NCBI GenBank assembly: GCA_003152315.1
Contig: PLZV01000026.1
Coordinates: forward strand, 895 to 55,559
DNA: 54,665 nt
DNA from: Verrucomicrobiota bacterium
GTDB taxonomy: Bacteria > Verrucomicrobiota > Verrucomicrobiia > Palsa-1439
Reading direction: 5' to 3'
The first letter of the stretch is position 1. Every line of letters starts with the position of its first letter. Made by a program: the position numbers and the translations under genes. Shown piece after piece: positions 43,556 to 52,685 of the stretch. The notes below the pieces were generated by a model that saw only the letters and a program-made list of their open reading frames with translations, was not told the DNA's origin and did not search any database.

Positions 43556-44719
43556 ATGAAAATCCGAATAACTGCCTTGCTCGTGGCTTCCATCGCCGCC
43601 ACGCTCATCTCCTGCTCTCGCCCAAAGGCGCCGTCACCACCACCGCCGAAGGTCACTGTGGCCCTGCCCCAGATAATGACCGTGACCAACTGGGACGAGT
43701 ATCCCGGCCACTTGCAGGCCGTGGAGATGGTGGAAACCCGGCCGCGCGTCTCCGGCTACATTGACTCCATCCACTTCACCGATGGCGCGGAGGTAAATGC
43801 CGGGGATTTGCTCTTCGTGATCGATCCCAGGCCTTACCAAGCTGCCGTTGACCAGGCCAAAGCCGAACGCCAGCGCGCCGCGACGCGCTTCGAGTTGACC
43901 AGGAACGACCTCCAGCGCGCGGAGAGTCTGCGGGGCACCAGGGCCATTTCCGAAGAGGAATACGATAGCCGCAGCAACGCCACCCGCGAGGCCGAAGCCG
44001 CCTTGGCCGCCGCCAAGGCCGCGGAAGTTGCTGGTCAACTCAACCTCGATTACACGCGCGTCACGGCCGCGATCAGCGGCAAAATTGGCCGTCGCTTGGT
44101 GACGGTGGGCAATCTGGTGCAGGGCGGGGCTGGCGCCGCCAGCACACTGACGACGATTGTCACGATGGACCCTATTTACTGCTACTTCGACGCGCCTGAA
44201 GAGGCCCTTCCGAGATACAACCACGATGGCCGCGGCCAGAATAGTCCGCTGGCCTGTGAACTTGCCCTGGTGGGAGAGGAAGGCTTCCCCCACAAAGGAC
44301 GCGTGGATTTCTTCGACAACCAGGTGGATGCCAGGACCGGCACCATTCGCGTGCGGGGTGTCTTCGCGAACGTCGACCGGGCCTTGGTGCCGGGAATGTT
44401 CGCCAAGGTTCGCGTCCCGGCCGGCCCGCCCGAGCCGACGCTGTTAATCCCCGACGTGGCGGTCGGCTTCGACCAAAACTACAAGTTCGTCTATGTCGTC
44501 AACTCGACCAACGTCGTCGAAACGCGCATCATCGAACCCGGCCGATCCCTCGGCGCGCTCCGCGCAGTGTTAAAGGGGCTGACACCGCAGGATCGTGTGG
44601 TTGTCAATGGCTTGACCACGTTGCGCCCGGGCACAAGAGTGGAAGCACAGGAAGCTTCCGCCCCGGGAACCCCGTCCGCCGTCGCGGTGGTAACGGCCAA
44701 CTCATCCACGATGCCGTAA
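43556..44719 (+). CDS. RND efflux periplasmic adaptor (second system)
   Basis: A second AcrA/MexE-type adaptor lipoprotein: signal KIRITALLVASIAATLISC, then RPRVSGYIDSIHFTDGAEVN, a coiled-coil hairpin (from AVDQAKAERQRAATRFELTR) and the closing lipoyl half (LNLDYTRVTAAISGKIGRRL). The second half includes VDARTGTIRVRGVFANVDRA and PGMFAKVRVP. It is 387 residues from the ATG at 43556; an ATG at 43544 in the same frame is close to a GGAG but gives a less usual signal sequence. The fused permease gene follows after 31 nt. Confidence 0.92.
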   Translation: MKIRITALLVASIAATLISCSRPKAPSPPPPKVTVALPQIMTVTNWDEYPGHLQAVEMVETRPRVSGYIDSIHFTDGAEVNAGDLLFVIDPRPYQAAVDQAKAERQRAATRFELTRNDLQRAESLRGTRAISEEEYDSRSNATREAEAALAAAKAAEVAGQLNLDYTRVTAAISGKIGRRLVTVGNLVQGGAGAASTLTTIVTMDPIYCYFDAPEEALPRYNHDGRGQNSPLACELALVGEEGFPHKGRVDFFDNQVDARTGTIRVRGVFANVDRALVPGMFAKVRVPAGPPEPTLLIPDVAVGFDQNYKFVYVVNSTNVVETRIIEPGRSLGALRAVLKGLTPQDRVVVNGLTTLRPGTRVEAQEASAPGTPSAVAVVTANSSTMP

Positions 44720-44750
44720 TGCACCCAACAAACCTCAATCTGGAACATCC

Positions 44751-47700
44751 GTGAATTTCTCGCATTTCTTCATTCGTCGGCCGATCTTTGCGGCCGTGCT
44801 CTCGATCTTCATCGTGTTGGTGGGCGTGATCGCTTTGTTCGAGCTGCCCATCGCTCAGTATCCGGAAATCACGCCGCCCACCATCTTTGTCTTGGCCAAT
44901 TATCCCGGTGCCAGCGCCAAGACTGTCGCCGATACCGTCGCCACGCCGCTGGAGCAGGAGATCAACGGCGTCGATGACATGCTCTACATGTCCGCCCAAT
45001 GCAGCAGCGACGGCCAACTGCGCCTGGCGGTGACCTTCAAGGTGGGGACCAACCCAAACATGGCGCAGGTGCTCGTTCAGAACCGCGTGGGTGTCGCGGA
45101 GCCGAAGCTGCCCGAGGATGTGCGCCGGCTGGGTGTCACGGTCCGCAAACGCTCCCCGAGCACCGCCATGATTGTCAGCTTGATTTCGCCGACCGGCAAA
45201 TACGATGCCGTGTATCTGAGCAACTATGCCTACCTCCATGTGCAAGATGTGCTGCGGCGGCTGCCGGGCGTGGGGGACACGATTATCTACGGCGCGCGTG
45301 ATTACTCGATGCGCGTCTGGCTGGATCCCAACAAAGTCTCCGCGCGAGATCTGACGGCTGGAGACGTCGCGGCGGCAATTGGCCGGCAGAATGTCGAGGT
45401 GGCCGCCGGCATCTTCGGCCAGGCCCCGCAGCCGTCCGATAATCTGTTCCAACTGACCGTCCAAACCAGGGGACGGCTGGTTACCCCGGAGGAATTTGGC
45501 GACGTTATTTTAAAGGCCGATGCCGCCGGGCAGATTACCCGGCTGCGGGACGTGGCGCGCATCGAACTGGGCGCCAACAATTACAACATCAACAGCCTGG
45601 TGGACGGTCGGCCGGCGGCCGCCATCGCCATCTTCCAACAGCCCGGCTCCAATGCGATCGAGACCTCCGACGCCATTCGCAATGCGATGGAGGAACTCAA
45701 GAAACAATTCCCAGAAGGGCTGGACTACCGCACTGTCTTTGACACCTCGGCGTTCATCCGCGAGTCCATCCGCGGAGTCATCAAGACGCTCATTGAGGCA
45801 ATACTCCTGGTGGTGATCGTGGTGGTACTGTTTCTGCAGAATTGGCGGGCTTCCATCATCCCGCTGGTGGCGGTCCCGGTCTCGCTCGTCGGCACGTTCG
45901 CGGCCATGGCCGCAATGGGCTTCTCCTTGAACAACCTGACCCTGTTCGGCCTGGTGCTGGCCATCGGCATCGTGGTGGACGACGCGATCGTCGTTGTGGA
46001 GAACGTCGAACGCCATCTTGCGGAAGGCCTGACCCCGGTGGAGGCGGCCAACAAGGCGATGAACGAGGTCAGCGGGGCGGTGATTGCGATCGCTCTCGTG
46101 TTGAGCGCGGTGTTCATTCCCACCGCCTTCGTCGCCGGCATCACGGGCAAGTTCTATCAGCAATTCGCGCTGACCGTGGCGGTCTCCACACTGATCTCGG
46201 CATTCAATTCGCTGACGCTCAGCCCGGCGCTGGCCGCGTTGCTGCTGAAACCGCACCATGAGGAAAAGGATTTCATTGGCCAACTGATTCACTATTCCGT
46301 GGGCTGGCTGTTTAAGGGTTTTAACCACGTGTTCGAATCCAGCCGGCGGGGCTACGTCGCGACACTGCGCAACGTCGTCCTCCGCCATTGCGGCGTTAGC
46401 CTGTTGCTGTATGTGGGTTTGATCGGCCTGACCTGGTTGGGGTTCCGTGAAGTGCCCGGCGGCTTCATTCCGCCGCAGGATAAAGGCAACATTTTCTGTT
46501 ACATGCAGCTTCCCGACGGCTCCTCGTTGCAACGTACGGCGGCTGTTAGTGAGCGCGTGACCAAACTGGTTCGGGAGACTCCAGGTGTCAGCGTCGTCCA
46601 GGAACTTCAAGGCCTGTCGCTCGTGAATCTGGGCAACAGCGCCAATGCCAGCACCTTGTACATTCGCCTGGCCCCCTTCGACGAACGGAGCAAGTCTGGC
46701 CTGACCGCCGACGTTATCATGCGTCAGTTGCGTGCCAAGATCGCGCAAGCCAACATTCAGGACGCGTTTATCGGCGTTTTTGGCGCGCCGCCGGTGGACG
46801 GGTTGGGCCAGTTGGGTGGTTTCAAACTCCAGGTGGAAGACCGCGCCAACCTCGGGTCTTCCGCACTGCAGGCGGCGACCCTCAAACTAGCCGGTGCCGC
46901 CATGCAAGACCCCCGCGTGGCTGCGGCCTTGACCACCTTCCGCGCCAGCGTACCCCAGGTGTACCTGGACGTGGACCGTGCCAAAGCCGAATCCATGGGC
47001 GTGCCGTTGAACAACGTTTGGGACACGTTGCAGATCTACCTCGGCTCGCTCTATGTCAATGACTTCACCTACCTCGGCCGCCCATATCACGTCACGCTGC
47101 AGGCTGAGGCCCCGTTCCGTACCAAGCCCGAAGTCGTGAAAAATCTCAAGACCCGCAACACCAATGGGGAAATGGTTCCGTTGGGCACGCTGGTGACAGT
47201 CCGCGACATCACCGCGCCGGTGCTGGTGGGCCATTACAATATGTACCCAACCGCCGAGATCAGCGGCAGCACCGCGCCTGGTGCCAGTTCGGCCGAGGTG
47301 ATCCAACTCATCAATGATCTTGCCGGAAAAGTGCTCCCGCCAGGCATGGCCATCGAGTGGACTGAACTGAACCTGCTCCAAATCCAGGCGGGCAACACAG
47401 CGATTTACATCCTGCCGCTCTGCGTGCTGATGGTCTTCTTGGTCTTGGCCGCGCAATACGAAAGCTGGTCGCTGCCGCTGGCCATCATCCTCGTCGTTCC
47501 CCTGAGTCTGCTTTTCGCCATTCTTGGAGTGTGGGCGAACGGCTTGGACAACAACCTCTTCACCCAGATCGGTCTGGTGGTGCTGATCGGTCTGGCGTGC
47601 AAGAACGCCATTCTGATCGTCGAATTTGCCCGCCAATTGCAGGAAGCCGGCCAAAACCGGTTGGAAGCCGTCATGGAGGCGAGCCGGTTGCGGTTGCGCC

Positions 47701-49403
47701 CGATCTTGATGACCTCCTTGGCATTCGCTTTCGGTGTGCTACCGCTGATGATTGCCAGGGGAGCCGGTGCCGAAATGCGCGTGGCCATCGGCACCGCCGT
47801 CTTCTGGGGCATGTTGGGCGTAACCTTCTTTGGCGTCATGCTGACACCGGTCTTCTACCTGGTCATCCGCCAAATTCTCGAACGCAAGAAGGAGAGAGTC
47901 AGCGGCCAGGCCCTGCCCGGTGCTACGACGCCGGGCGTCACCACCATCTTGCTCCTCGTCGGTCTGACCTCGGTCATGGTCCTCAGTGGGTGCGCGGTTG
48001 GCCCGAATTATCGGTTGCCCGAAACCAAGGTGGACGCCACCTTCGCCAACGCCGGCCAAACCAACCTCACCAGCGGCACTCCCGAAATCACCTGGTGGCG
48101 TGGTTTCCACGACCCGATCTTGGACGGCCTCGTGGACCAGGCCCTCGCCGCCAACCACGACCTGCGCATCGCCACTGCCCGGGTCCGCGAAGCCCGGGCG
48201 CTCCGTACGACCGTCGTACTGGATTTGGCCCCCACCGTCATCGCCGACAGCGGCTACACCAAATCGGTGTCCAGCAAGGACTCCAATCCCACACCGCTCG
48301 CCCGCGACCAGCGCGAACTGTCCCTGTACGACGCCGGCTTCGACGCCACCTGGGAAATTGATCTTTTCGGCCGGGTCCGCCGGTCCGTCGAAGCCAGCAC
48401 GGCAGAAGTCGCCGCGCTGGAAGCTTCCCGCCGCGGCCTGTTGGTGAGCCTGATCGCCGAAGTGGCTCGTAACCACTTCGAACTGCGCGGCCTGCAAAAC
48501 GAGTTGGACGTTGCCCGCAAGAACGCCGCCAACCAGCGCGACACCCTCGACATCACGAGCGAGAAGCTCAAAGCCGGCCGCGGAACGGAGTTGGACGTGG
48601 CACTCGCCCGCACCCAATTCAACGCGACGTTGGCCATCATCCCGCCGCTGGAAGCTGCGATCCAGCGCACCATCTATCGTCTGAGTGTGCTCACCGGCCG
48701 GCAACCCACGGCCCTCGATGCCGAACTCGCCCCGCCCACGCCGTTGCCTGCGCTGCCTGCGCTTGTGAACATCGGCCGCCCAGAGGAACTCCTCCGCCGC
48801 CGCCCGGACATCCGCGTCGCCGAACGCACCCTGGCCGCCGCCACCGCCCGCATCGGCGTCGCCACCGCCGACCTCTTCCCGCGCGTCACTTTCAACGGCC
48901 AGATCGGTTTCGAAGCCAGTGAATTCTCCAGGCTTTCCAAGGCCGGTGGCGACACCTATTCCTTCGGCCCGCGCATCACTTGGGCTGCGTTCGACCTCGG
49001 TCGTGTCCATGCCCGCCTCAAAGCCGCCGATGCCCGGGCCGACGCCGAGCTGGCCGCTTACGAGAAAACCGTCCTGATCGCGCTCGAAGAAACCGAGGGC
49101 GCACTCGTCGAGTTCGATCACGCGCTGGCCCGCCGCGACCATCTTCGGGATTCAGCACAGGCGGCGGAAGAAGCCGTCTCCTTGGCCAACCAGCGTTATG
49201 AGGCTGGTGTGACCGACTTTCTGACCGTGCTCGATGCCCAGCGCACCCTCTTGTCCATTCAGGAAGAACTGGCCCAGAGCGAAACCCGAACTGCCACCAC
49301 GCTGGTGGCGGTCTATAAGGCGTTGGGTGGTGGCTGGGAAATTGAGCCCCGCTCGCCCGCGTCCGCCAAGATGATTCCCGAAAAAAACCCGAAGAGCAAC
49401 TGA
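44751..49403 (+). CDS. Fusion: RND efflux permease with outer-membrane channel lipoprotein
   Basis: One continuous 1550-residue frame encodes an HAE1-type RND permease (about 1-1045; SHFFIRRPIFAAVLSIFIV at the N terminus, D410-D411 in VVDDAIVVVENVERHL, K951 in LACKNAILIVEFARQL) followed directly by a complete NodT/OprM-type channel (from about 1062). At the junction, after RQILERKKERV, comes a hydrophobic stretch (TTILLLVGLTSVMVLSGC) with the lipobox LSGC at C1081, then CAVGPNYRLPE as in free OprM lipoproteins. No stop, start or Shine-Dalgarno suggests separate translation. The channel part keeps both repeats (FDATWEIDLFGRVRRSVEAS; LLRRRPDIRVAERTL). The start is a GTG. Confidence 0.92.
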   Translation: MNFSHFFIRRPIFAAVLSIFIVLVGVIALFELPIAQYPEITPPTIFVLANYPGASAKTVADTVATPLEQEINGVDDMLYMSAQCSSDGQLRLAVTFKVGTNPNMAQVLVQNRVGVAEPKLPEDVRRLGVTVRKRSPSTAMIVSLISPTGKYDAVYLSNYAYLHVQDVLRRLPGVGDTIIYGARDYSMRVWLDPNKVSARDLTAGDVAAAIGRQNVEVAAGIFGQAPQPSDNLFQLTVQTRGRLVTPEEFGDVILKADAAGQITRLRDVARIELGANNYNINSLVDGRPAAAIAIFQQPGSNAIETSDAIRNAMEELKKQFPEGLDYRTVFDTSAFIRESIRGVIKTLIEAILLVVIVVVLFLQNWRASIIPLVAVPVSLVGTFAAMAAMGFSLNNLTLFGLVLAIGIVVDDAIVVVENVERHLAEGLTPVEAANKAMNEVSGAVIAIALVLSAVFIPTAFVAGITGKFYQQFALTVAVSTLISAFNSLTLSPALAALLLKPHHEEKDFIGQLIHYSVGWLFKGFNHVFESSRRGYVATLRNVVLRHCGVSLLLYVGLIGLTWLGFREVPGGFIPPQDKGNIFCYMQLPDGSSLQRTAAVSERVTKLVRETPGVSVVQELQGLSLVNLGNSANASTLYIRLAPFDERSKSGLTADVIMRQLRAKIAQANIQDAFIGVFGAPPVDGLGQLGGFKLQVEDRANLGSSALQAATLKLAGAAMQDPRVAAALTTFRASVPQVYLDVDRAKAESMGVPLNNVWDTLQIYLGSLYVNDFTYLGRPYHVTLQAEAPFRTKPEVVKNLKTRNTNGEMVPLGTLVTVRDITAPVLVGHYNMYPTAEISGSTAPGASSAEVIQLINDLAGKVLPPGMAIEWTELNLLQIQAGNTAIYILPLCVLMVFLVLAAQYESWSLPLAIILVVPLSLLFAILGVWANGLDNNLFTQIGLVVLIGLACKNAILIVEFARQLQEAGQNRLEAVMEASRLRLRPILMTSLAFAFGVLPLMIARGAGAEMRVAIGTAVFWGMLGVTFFGVMLTPVFYLVIRQILERKKERVSGQALPGATTPGVTTILLLVGLTSVMVLSGCAVGPNYRLPETKVDATFANAGQTNLTSGTPEITWWRGFHDPILDGLVDQALAANHDLRIATARVREARALRTTVVLDLAPTVIADSGYTKSVSSKDSNPTPLARDQRELSLYDAGFDATWEIDLFGRVRRSVEASTAEVAALEASRRGLLVSLIAEVARNHFELRGLQNELDVARKNAANQRDTLDITSEKLKAGRGTELDVALARTQFNATLAIIPPLEAAIQRTIYRLSVLTGRQPTALDAELAPPTPLPALPALVNIGRPEELLRRRPDIRVAERTLAAATARIGVATADLFPRVTFNGQIGFEASEFSRLSKAGGDTYSFGPRITWAAFDLGRVHARLKAADARADAELAAYEKTVLIALEETEGALVEFDHALARRDHLRDSAQAAEEAVSLANQRYEAGVTDFLTVLDAQRTLLSIQEELAQSETRTATTLVAVYKALGGGWEIEPRSPASAKMIPEKNPKSN

Positions 49404-49521
49404 TGATGGAGACTACGAAAGTAAGGACCCCATCAAGAAGCCGAGACGACGAACCTGGGCCGGCGGGACAGCCGGCATGTCATCGCGAATTCTAAACTGT
49501 TTGTGATTACAGATTGGTATT

Positions 49522-50133
49522 ATGAAAGCTATTGCCATAAATGGTAGCCCGCGTAAGGGCGGGAACACTGAGATTCTTTTGAAAAAGGCGCTTGCGCCGC
49601 TGGCGGCCTCCGGTTGGGAAACCGAGTTCGTCCAGATCGGCGGAGCACCCATCCGCGGATGCAAGGCCTGTTACCAGTGTTTCAAGAAGAAGGATTCCCG
49701 GTGCAGCCAGAAGGATGATCTTTTCAATCAATGCTTCGAGAAGATGGTCGCAGCCGATGCGATCATCCTCGGATCACCGACGTACTTCACCGACGTGAGC
49801 GCTGAAATGAAGGCGCTCCTGGATCGCGCAGGGCTCGTGGCGTTGGCCAACGGCGGATTGTTCCGCGGGAAAATCGGAGCCGCCGTGGTGGCGGTCAGAC
49901 GCGGCGGCGGCACGCATGCCTTTGACACGATGAACCACATGTTCCTTATGTCCGGCGTCATCGTGCCAGGATCCACGTATTGGAACCTCGGATTCGGTTT
50001 GGACAAGGGCGCGGTGGCCAAGGACGACGAGGCTTCACGCAACATGAAGGATCTGGGTCAAACCATCGCCTGGTTGGGCGCGGCGATCCATCAACACGCC
50101 GGGAGCCGCCCCGCCGCCGAGGTACGCGAATGA
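49522..50133 (+). CDS. NADPH-dependent FMN reductase / iron-sulfur flavoprotein-like
   Basis: This 203-residue flavodoxin-fold protein starts KAIAINGSPRKGGNTEILLK, the FMN phosphate-binding loop, followed by a cysteine cluster (GCKACYQCFKKKDSRC) that in related proteins holds an iron-sulfur cluster, and then GSPTYFTDVSAEMKALLDR. It probably transfers electrons from NAD(P)H through FMN to an acceptor. It overlaps the aldo/keto reductase start by 4 nt (ATGA), and the pair forms the end of the island's coding part. The substrate is unknown. Confidence 0.88.
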   Translation: MKAIAINGSPRKGGNTEILLKKALAPLAASGWETEFVQIGGAPIRGCKACYQCFKKKDSRCSQKDDLFNQCFEKMVAADAIILGSPTYFTDVSAEMKALLDRAGLVALANGGLFRGKIGAAVVAVRRGGGTHAFDTMNHMFLMSGVIVPGSTYWNLGFGLDKGAVAKDDEASRNMKDLGQTIAWLGAAIHQHAGSRPAAEVRE

Positions 50134-51311
50134 ATTTTCTCAAACTCCACCCGCGAACTGGTGCCATGCAGTTTCGCAAATTTGGCAAACTGGATTGGAA
50201 CGCTTCGGTTCTGGGCTTTGGCTGTATGCGCCTGCCTACTGTAGACGGAGACCCCCACAGCCCCAATATCGATGAAGCGGAAGCTGTGCGCATGATCCGC
50301 CACGCCCTGGATCGGGGCGTGAACTATTTCGACACCGCTTACGTCTATCACGAAGGGCATAGCGAGACCGTTCTCGGCAAGGCACTGCGCGGTCATCGGG
50401 ACCAGTTGAGAATAGCCACCAAGTCCCCGGTGTGGTTGATCCAACAGGAAGCCGATTTTGACCGGATGTTGAACGAGCAACTGGGCCGGCTCCAGACTGA
50501 TTACATTGATTTCTATCTGCTCCACGCTCTGGGTAAAAAGCGCTGGAGCGAATCCGTCCTGAAATACAAGCTCCTCGAAAAGGCCGAGGCCGCGATTCGC
50601 GACGGACGCATCCGCCACCTGGGTTTCTCGTTCCACGACGATTACGAGAGCTTCCCTGACATAATCAACGGCTACGATCGCTGGACGTTCTGCCAGATTC
50701 AGTACAACTACATGGACACGGAAAATCAGGCGGGCACTCAGGGATTGAAGCTCGCCGCCGCAAACGGTTTGGCCGTCGTGATCATGGAGCCGCTGCTCGG
50801 CGGCAGGCTGGCGCATCCACCGTCGTCTATTCGCCAGGTGATCGAACGCTCCAGCGTGAAGCGATCCCCGACGGACTGGGCGTTGCAATGGCTTTGGAAC
50901 CAGCCCGAAGTGTCGGTTGTGTTAAGTGGCATGAGCAACATGGACCAGGTGAAAGCCAACCTGGATTCCGCGTCTCACGCTCGCAGCCATTCGTTTCAGG
51001 CGGTGGACCTGAAGCTGATCGCGGACTTGCAGCAAAAGTACCGGGAACGAGCCGCTATTCCTTGCACCAAGTGCAACTACTGTATGCCCTGCCCAAACGG
51101 AGTGAACATCCCGGCCAATTTTGAAATCTACAACGAGGCGTTTCTCCACGAAGACATTCCGGGCGCGCGCTTCAAGTATCAGATTTTTGTGCCGGAAGCA
51201 ACGCGGGCCAGTGTTTGCATTGCCTGCCACGACTGTGAAGACCGTTGTCCCCAGAAGATCCCGATCAACGAATGGATGCCCAAGGTTGACGCGCTACTCG
51301 GCGCGGCGTGA
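50130..51311 (+). CDS. Aldo/keto reductase with C-terminal iron-sulfur domain
   Basis: The N-terminal part is an aldo/keto reductase barrel (KFGKLDWNASVLGFGCMRLP, NYFDTAYVYHEGHSETVLGK with the catalytic tyrosine, later VSVVLSGMSNMDQVK). The C terminus carries two cysteine clusters of ferredoxin type (CTKCNYCMPCPNGVNIP and CIACHDCEDRCPQKIPI), which define the iron-sulfur subfamily. The GAGGT before 50130 and the ATGA overlap support that ATG (393 residues); a later ATG at 50166 starts at the conserved core. A short hairpin spans the stop codon (51302-51323). The substrate is unknown. Confidence 0.9.
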   Translation: MNFLKLHPRTGAMQFRKFGKLDWNASVLGFGCMRLPTVDGDPHSPNIDEAEAVRMIRHALDRGVNYFDTAYVYHEGHSETVLGKALRGHRDQLRIATKSPVWLIQQEADFDRMLNEQLGRLQTDYIDFYLLHALGKKRWSESVLKYKLLEKAEAAIRDGRIRHLGFSFHDDYESFPDIINGYDRWTFCQIQYNYMDTENQAGTQGLKLAAANGLAVVIMEPLLGGRLAHPPSSIRQVIERSSVKRSPTDWALQWLWNQPEVSVVLSGMSNMDQVKANLDSASHARSHSFQAVDLKLIADLQQKYRERAAIPCTKCNYCMPCPNGVNIPANFEIYNEAFLHEDIPGARFKYQIFVPEATRASVCIACHDCEDRCPQKIPINEWMPKVDALLGAA

Positions 51312-51378
51312 TTCAGCGCCGCGGCACGGATATAGAGCGGATCCGTGATGCAGGCCCGTCAAAAGACTGGAGACGGGC
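51302..51378 (+). other. Hairpins at the 3' end of the aldo/keto reductase gene
   Basis: CGCGGCG (51302-51308) and CGCCGCG (51317-51323) flank the stop codon. GCCCGTC (51354-51360) and GACGGGC (51372-51378) form a second 7 bp stem. Neither has a T-run, so rho-independent termination is uncertain. Confidence 0.35.
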
Positions 51379-51541
51379 AACAAAGGATGTCTTGTGCCGT
51401 CACCAATCCGATCCGAATCGATTTGCTCATACCCGACGATGCTCCCCAAGCCTTTACCAGACTTGCTTCTTGGCCACCTAGACCAACATTCCGGCGAGGC
51501 CAAGTCGAGAGCGTTCCAAGGCAAGCGGCTGCCTCGGAGCA

Positions 51542-51784
51542 CTACCGGCCCTTCTTATTGAAGTGAACATCCGCCGGCGCCAAATTAATGGTCGTCCGTC
51601 CCATGACGTACTTGAACCCGCTATTCTCGATGGCGGTCTTCACGCGGTCGCGCGACTCCTTCACCGCCGCATCGGGCAAGCCCACGATAATGACCGCCGG
51701 CTGCCCCCACCCCGCGTTCACCTCGATTTCAATGGGATAGGAATCAATGCCAAGAACCGCCGCGGAATGGACCTTCGCCAGTAT
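51542..51784 (-). pseudogene. YifB/ComM N-terminal fragment, copy 2
   Basis: The minus strand encodes LAKVHSAAVLGIDSYPIEIE, then VIIVGLPDAAVKESRDRVKT and INLAPADV before a stop at 51544-51542. It is the same N-terminal piece as at 33607-33882, but the initiator ATG is ATA here. Most differences between the copies are at third codon positions, so both descend from functional genes. About 100 bp upstream (to about 51900) is also shared, including a second conserved frame with AENSFDLSEAFGYY (AENAFDLCEALRYC in copy 1). Confidence 0.7.
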
Positions 51785-51974
51785 TTGCAGAGTAGTACCC
51801 GAAAGCCTCGCTCAAGTCGAACGAGTTTTCTGCGACCTGTTTCCTGCACTCCTACGGCGTGATGTCAACCCGACAGAACCCTTGCGGCGGGGCCCTCCTG
51901 ACTTTGCGAGGCACCAGCAACGTTCGCACACGCCTTCTGACACGATTCGGTGAACAATCCCGACTGCGCTCCTG

Positions 51975-52211
51975 TCAACTACCGTCGCCTGAAGGCGGGC
52001 GCCCCACCACAACCTTCCGTGGGTCGTAGCCAAGCCATTTTACGATGGCCGGCATGAGCCGTTCGGCTGGCTGATAGGTATTTTTCTCCCAATTCACGAT
52101 AGACATTGGGTCGACACCAAACATCTTAGCTAAGTCAGCCTGAAAAGGGTGCAGCTCAAGTCTGCGGCGTTTCAGATGCTCCCCAATGGTTTTTGGCACG
52201 GTCGGGATCAC
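51975..52211 (-). CDS. XRE-type HTH regulator, copy 2
   Basis: The frame encodes a helix-turn-helix protein of the XRE/Cro type: PKTIGEHLKRRRLELHPFQA, DLAKMFGVDPMSIVNWEKNT, ending in a segment around FLGY-like KWLGYDPRKVVVG. With the GTG at 52211 it has 78 residues. The frame remains open upstream (HYLFCDLHLKAALRPYPYSW), and that part is shared with copy 1, so the natural gene may have started further upstream and this may also be a remnant. Similarity to copy 1 spans about 51941-52290. Target unknown. Confidence 0.6.
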   Translation of the reverse strand: MIPTVPKTIGEHLKRRRLELHPFQADLAKMFGVDPMSIVNWEKNTYQPAERLMPAIVKWLGYDPRKVVVGRPPSGDGS

Positions 52212-52290
52212 TTGAGTGCATTTCCAGCTGTAGGGGTATGGGCGAAGTGCAGCCTTTAGGTGTAGATCACAAAAAGGTAATGAATGGTTA

Positions 52291-52685
52291 CAGGGACATC
52301 GCTGCCACGAGCATAAGATTCGCGCGCCAGGTCATTGTTAACCGTCTTCGTCCTCGGTTCTTGGACGACAGTCAGTTTTCACGGGACGCAGTTCTGCGAC
52401 CAATTTCTTTTGGTTTGCATGCGCAAAGAATTTTGCGGCTAGGTGCCTGCCAACTGACCTGTTTTAGAACTGAGTGACCGATCCACTCCACGTTCTACTC
52501 TTTCGCCGAGCCACCATACGGCTCACAGAAGAATGGCGATGTCGTAAACCTTACGCGGCCAAAAAGTTCGCCGTCATTTGGTCTGCTGCTAACGCCTCAC
52601 GCAGCTTCCAGAATTCCCGCAACCAGTCGATCATGCCGTCAACGGTTCTAACTTGCTCACCCTGGGCGTACCAAATATCTCTCTT
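52291..52685. other. Intergenic stretch downstream of the chitinase gene
   Basis: I see no complete gene. On the minus strand the chitinase frame continues after its TAG stop (52688-52686) with 44 further codons that look protein-like (IWYAQGEQVRTVDGMIDWLR, then EFWKLREALAA) to a TAA at 52553-52551. It could be the tail of another gene or a lost extension. The rest shows nothing recognisable. Confidence 0.4.
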
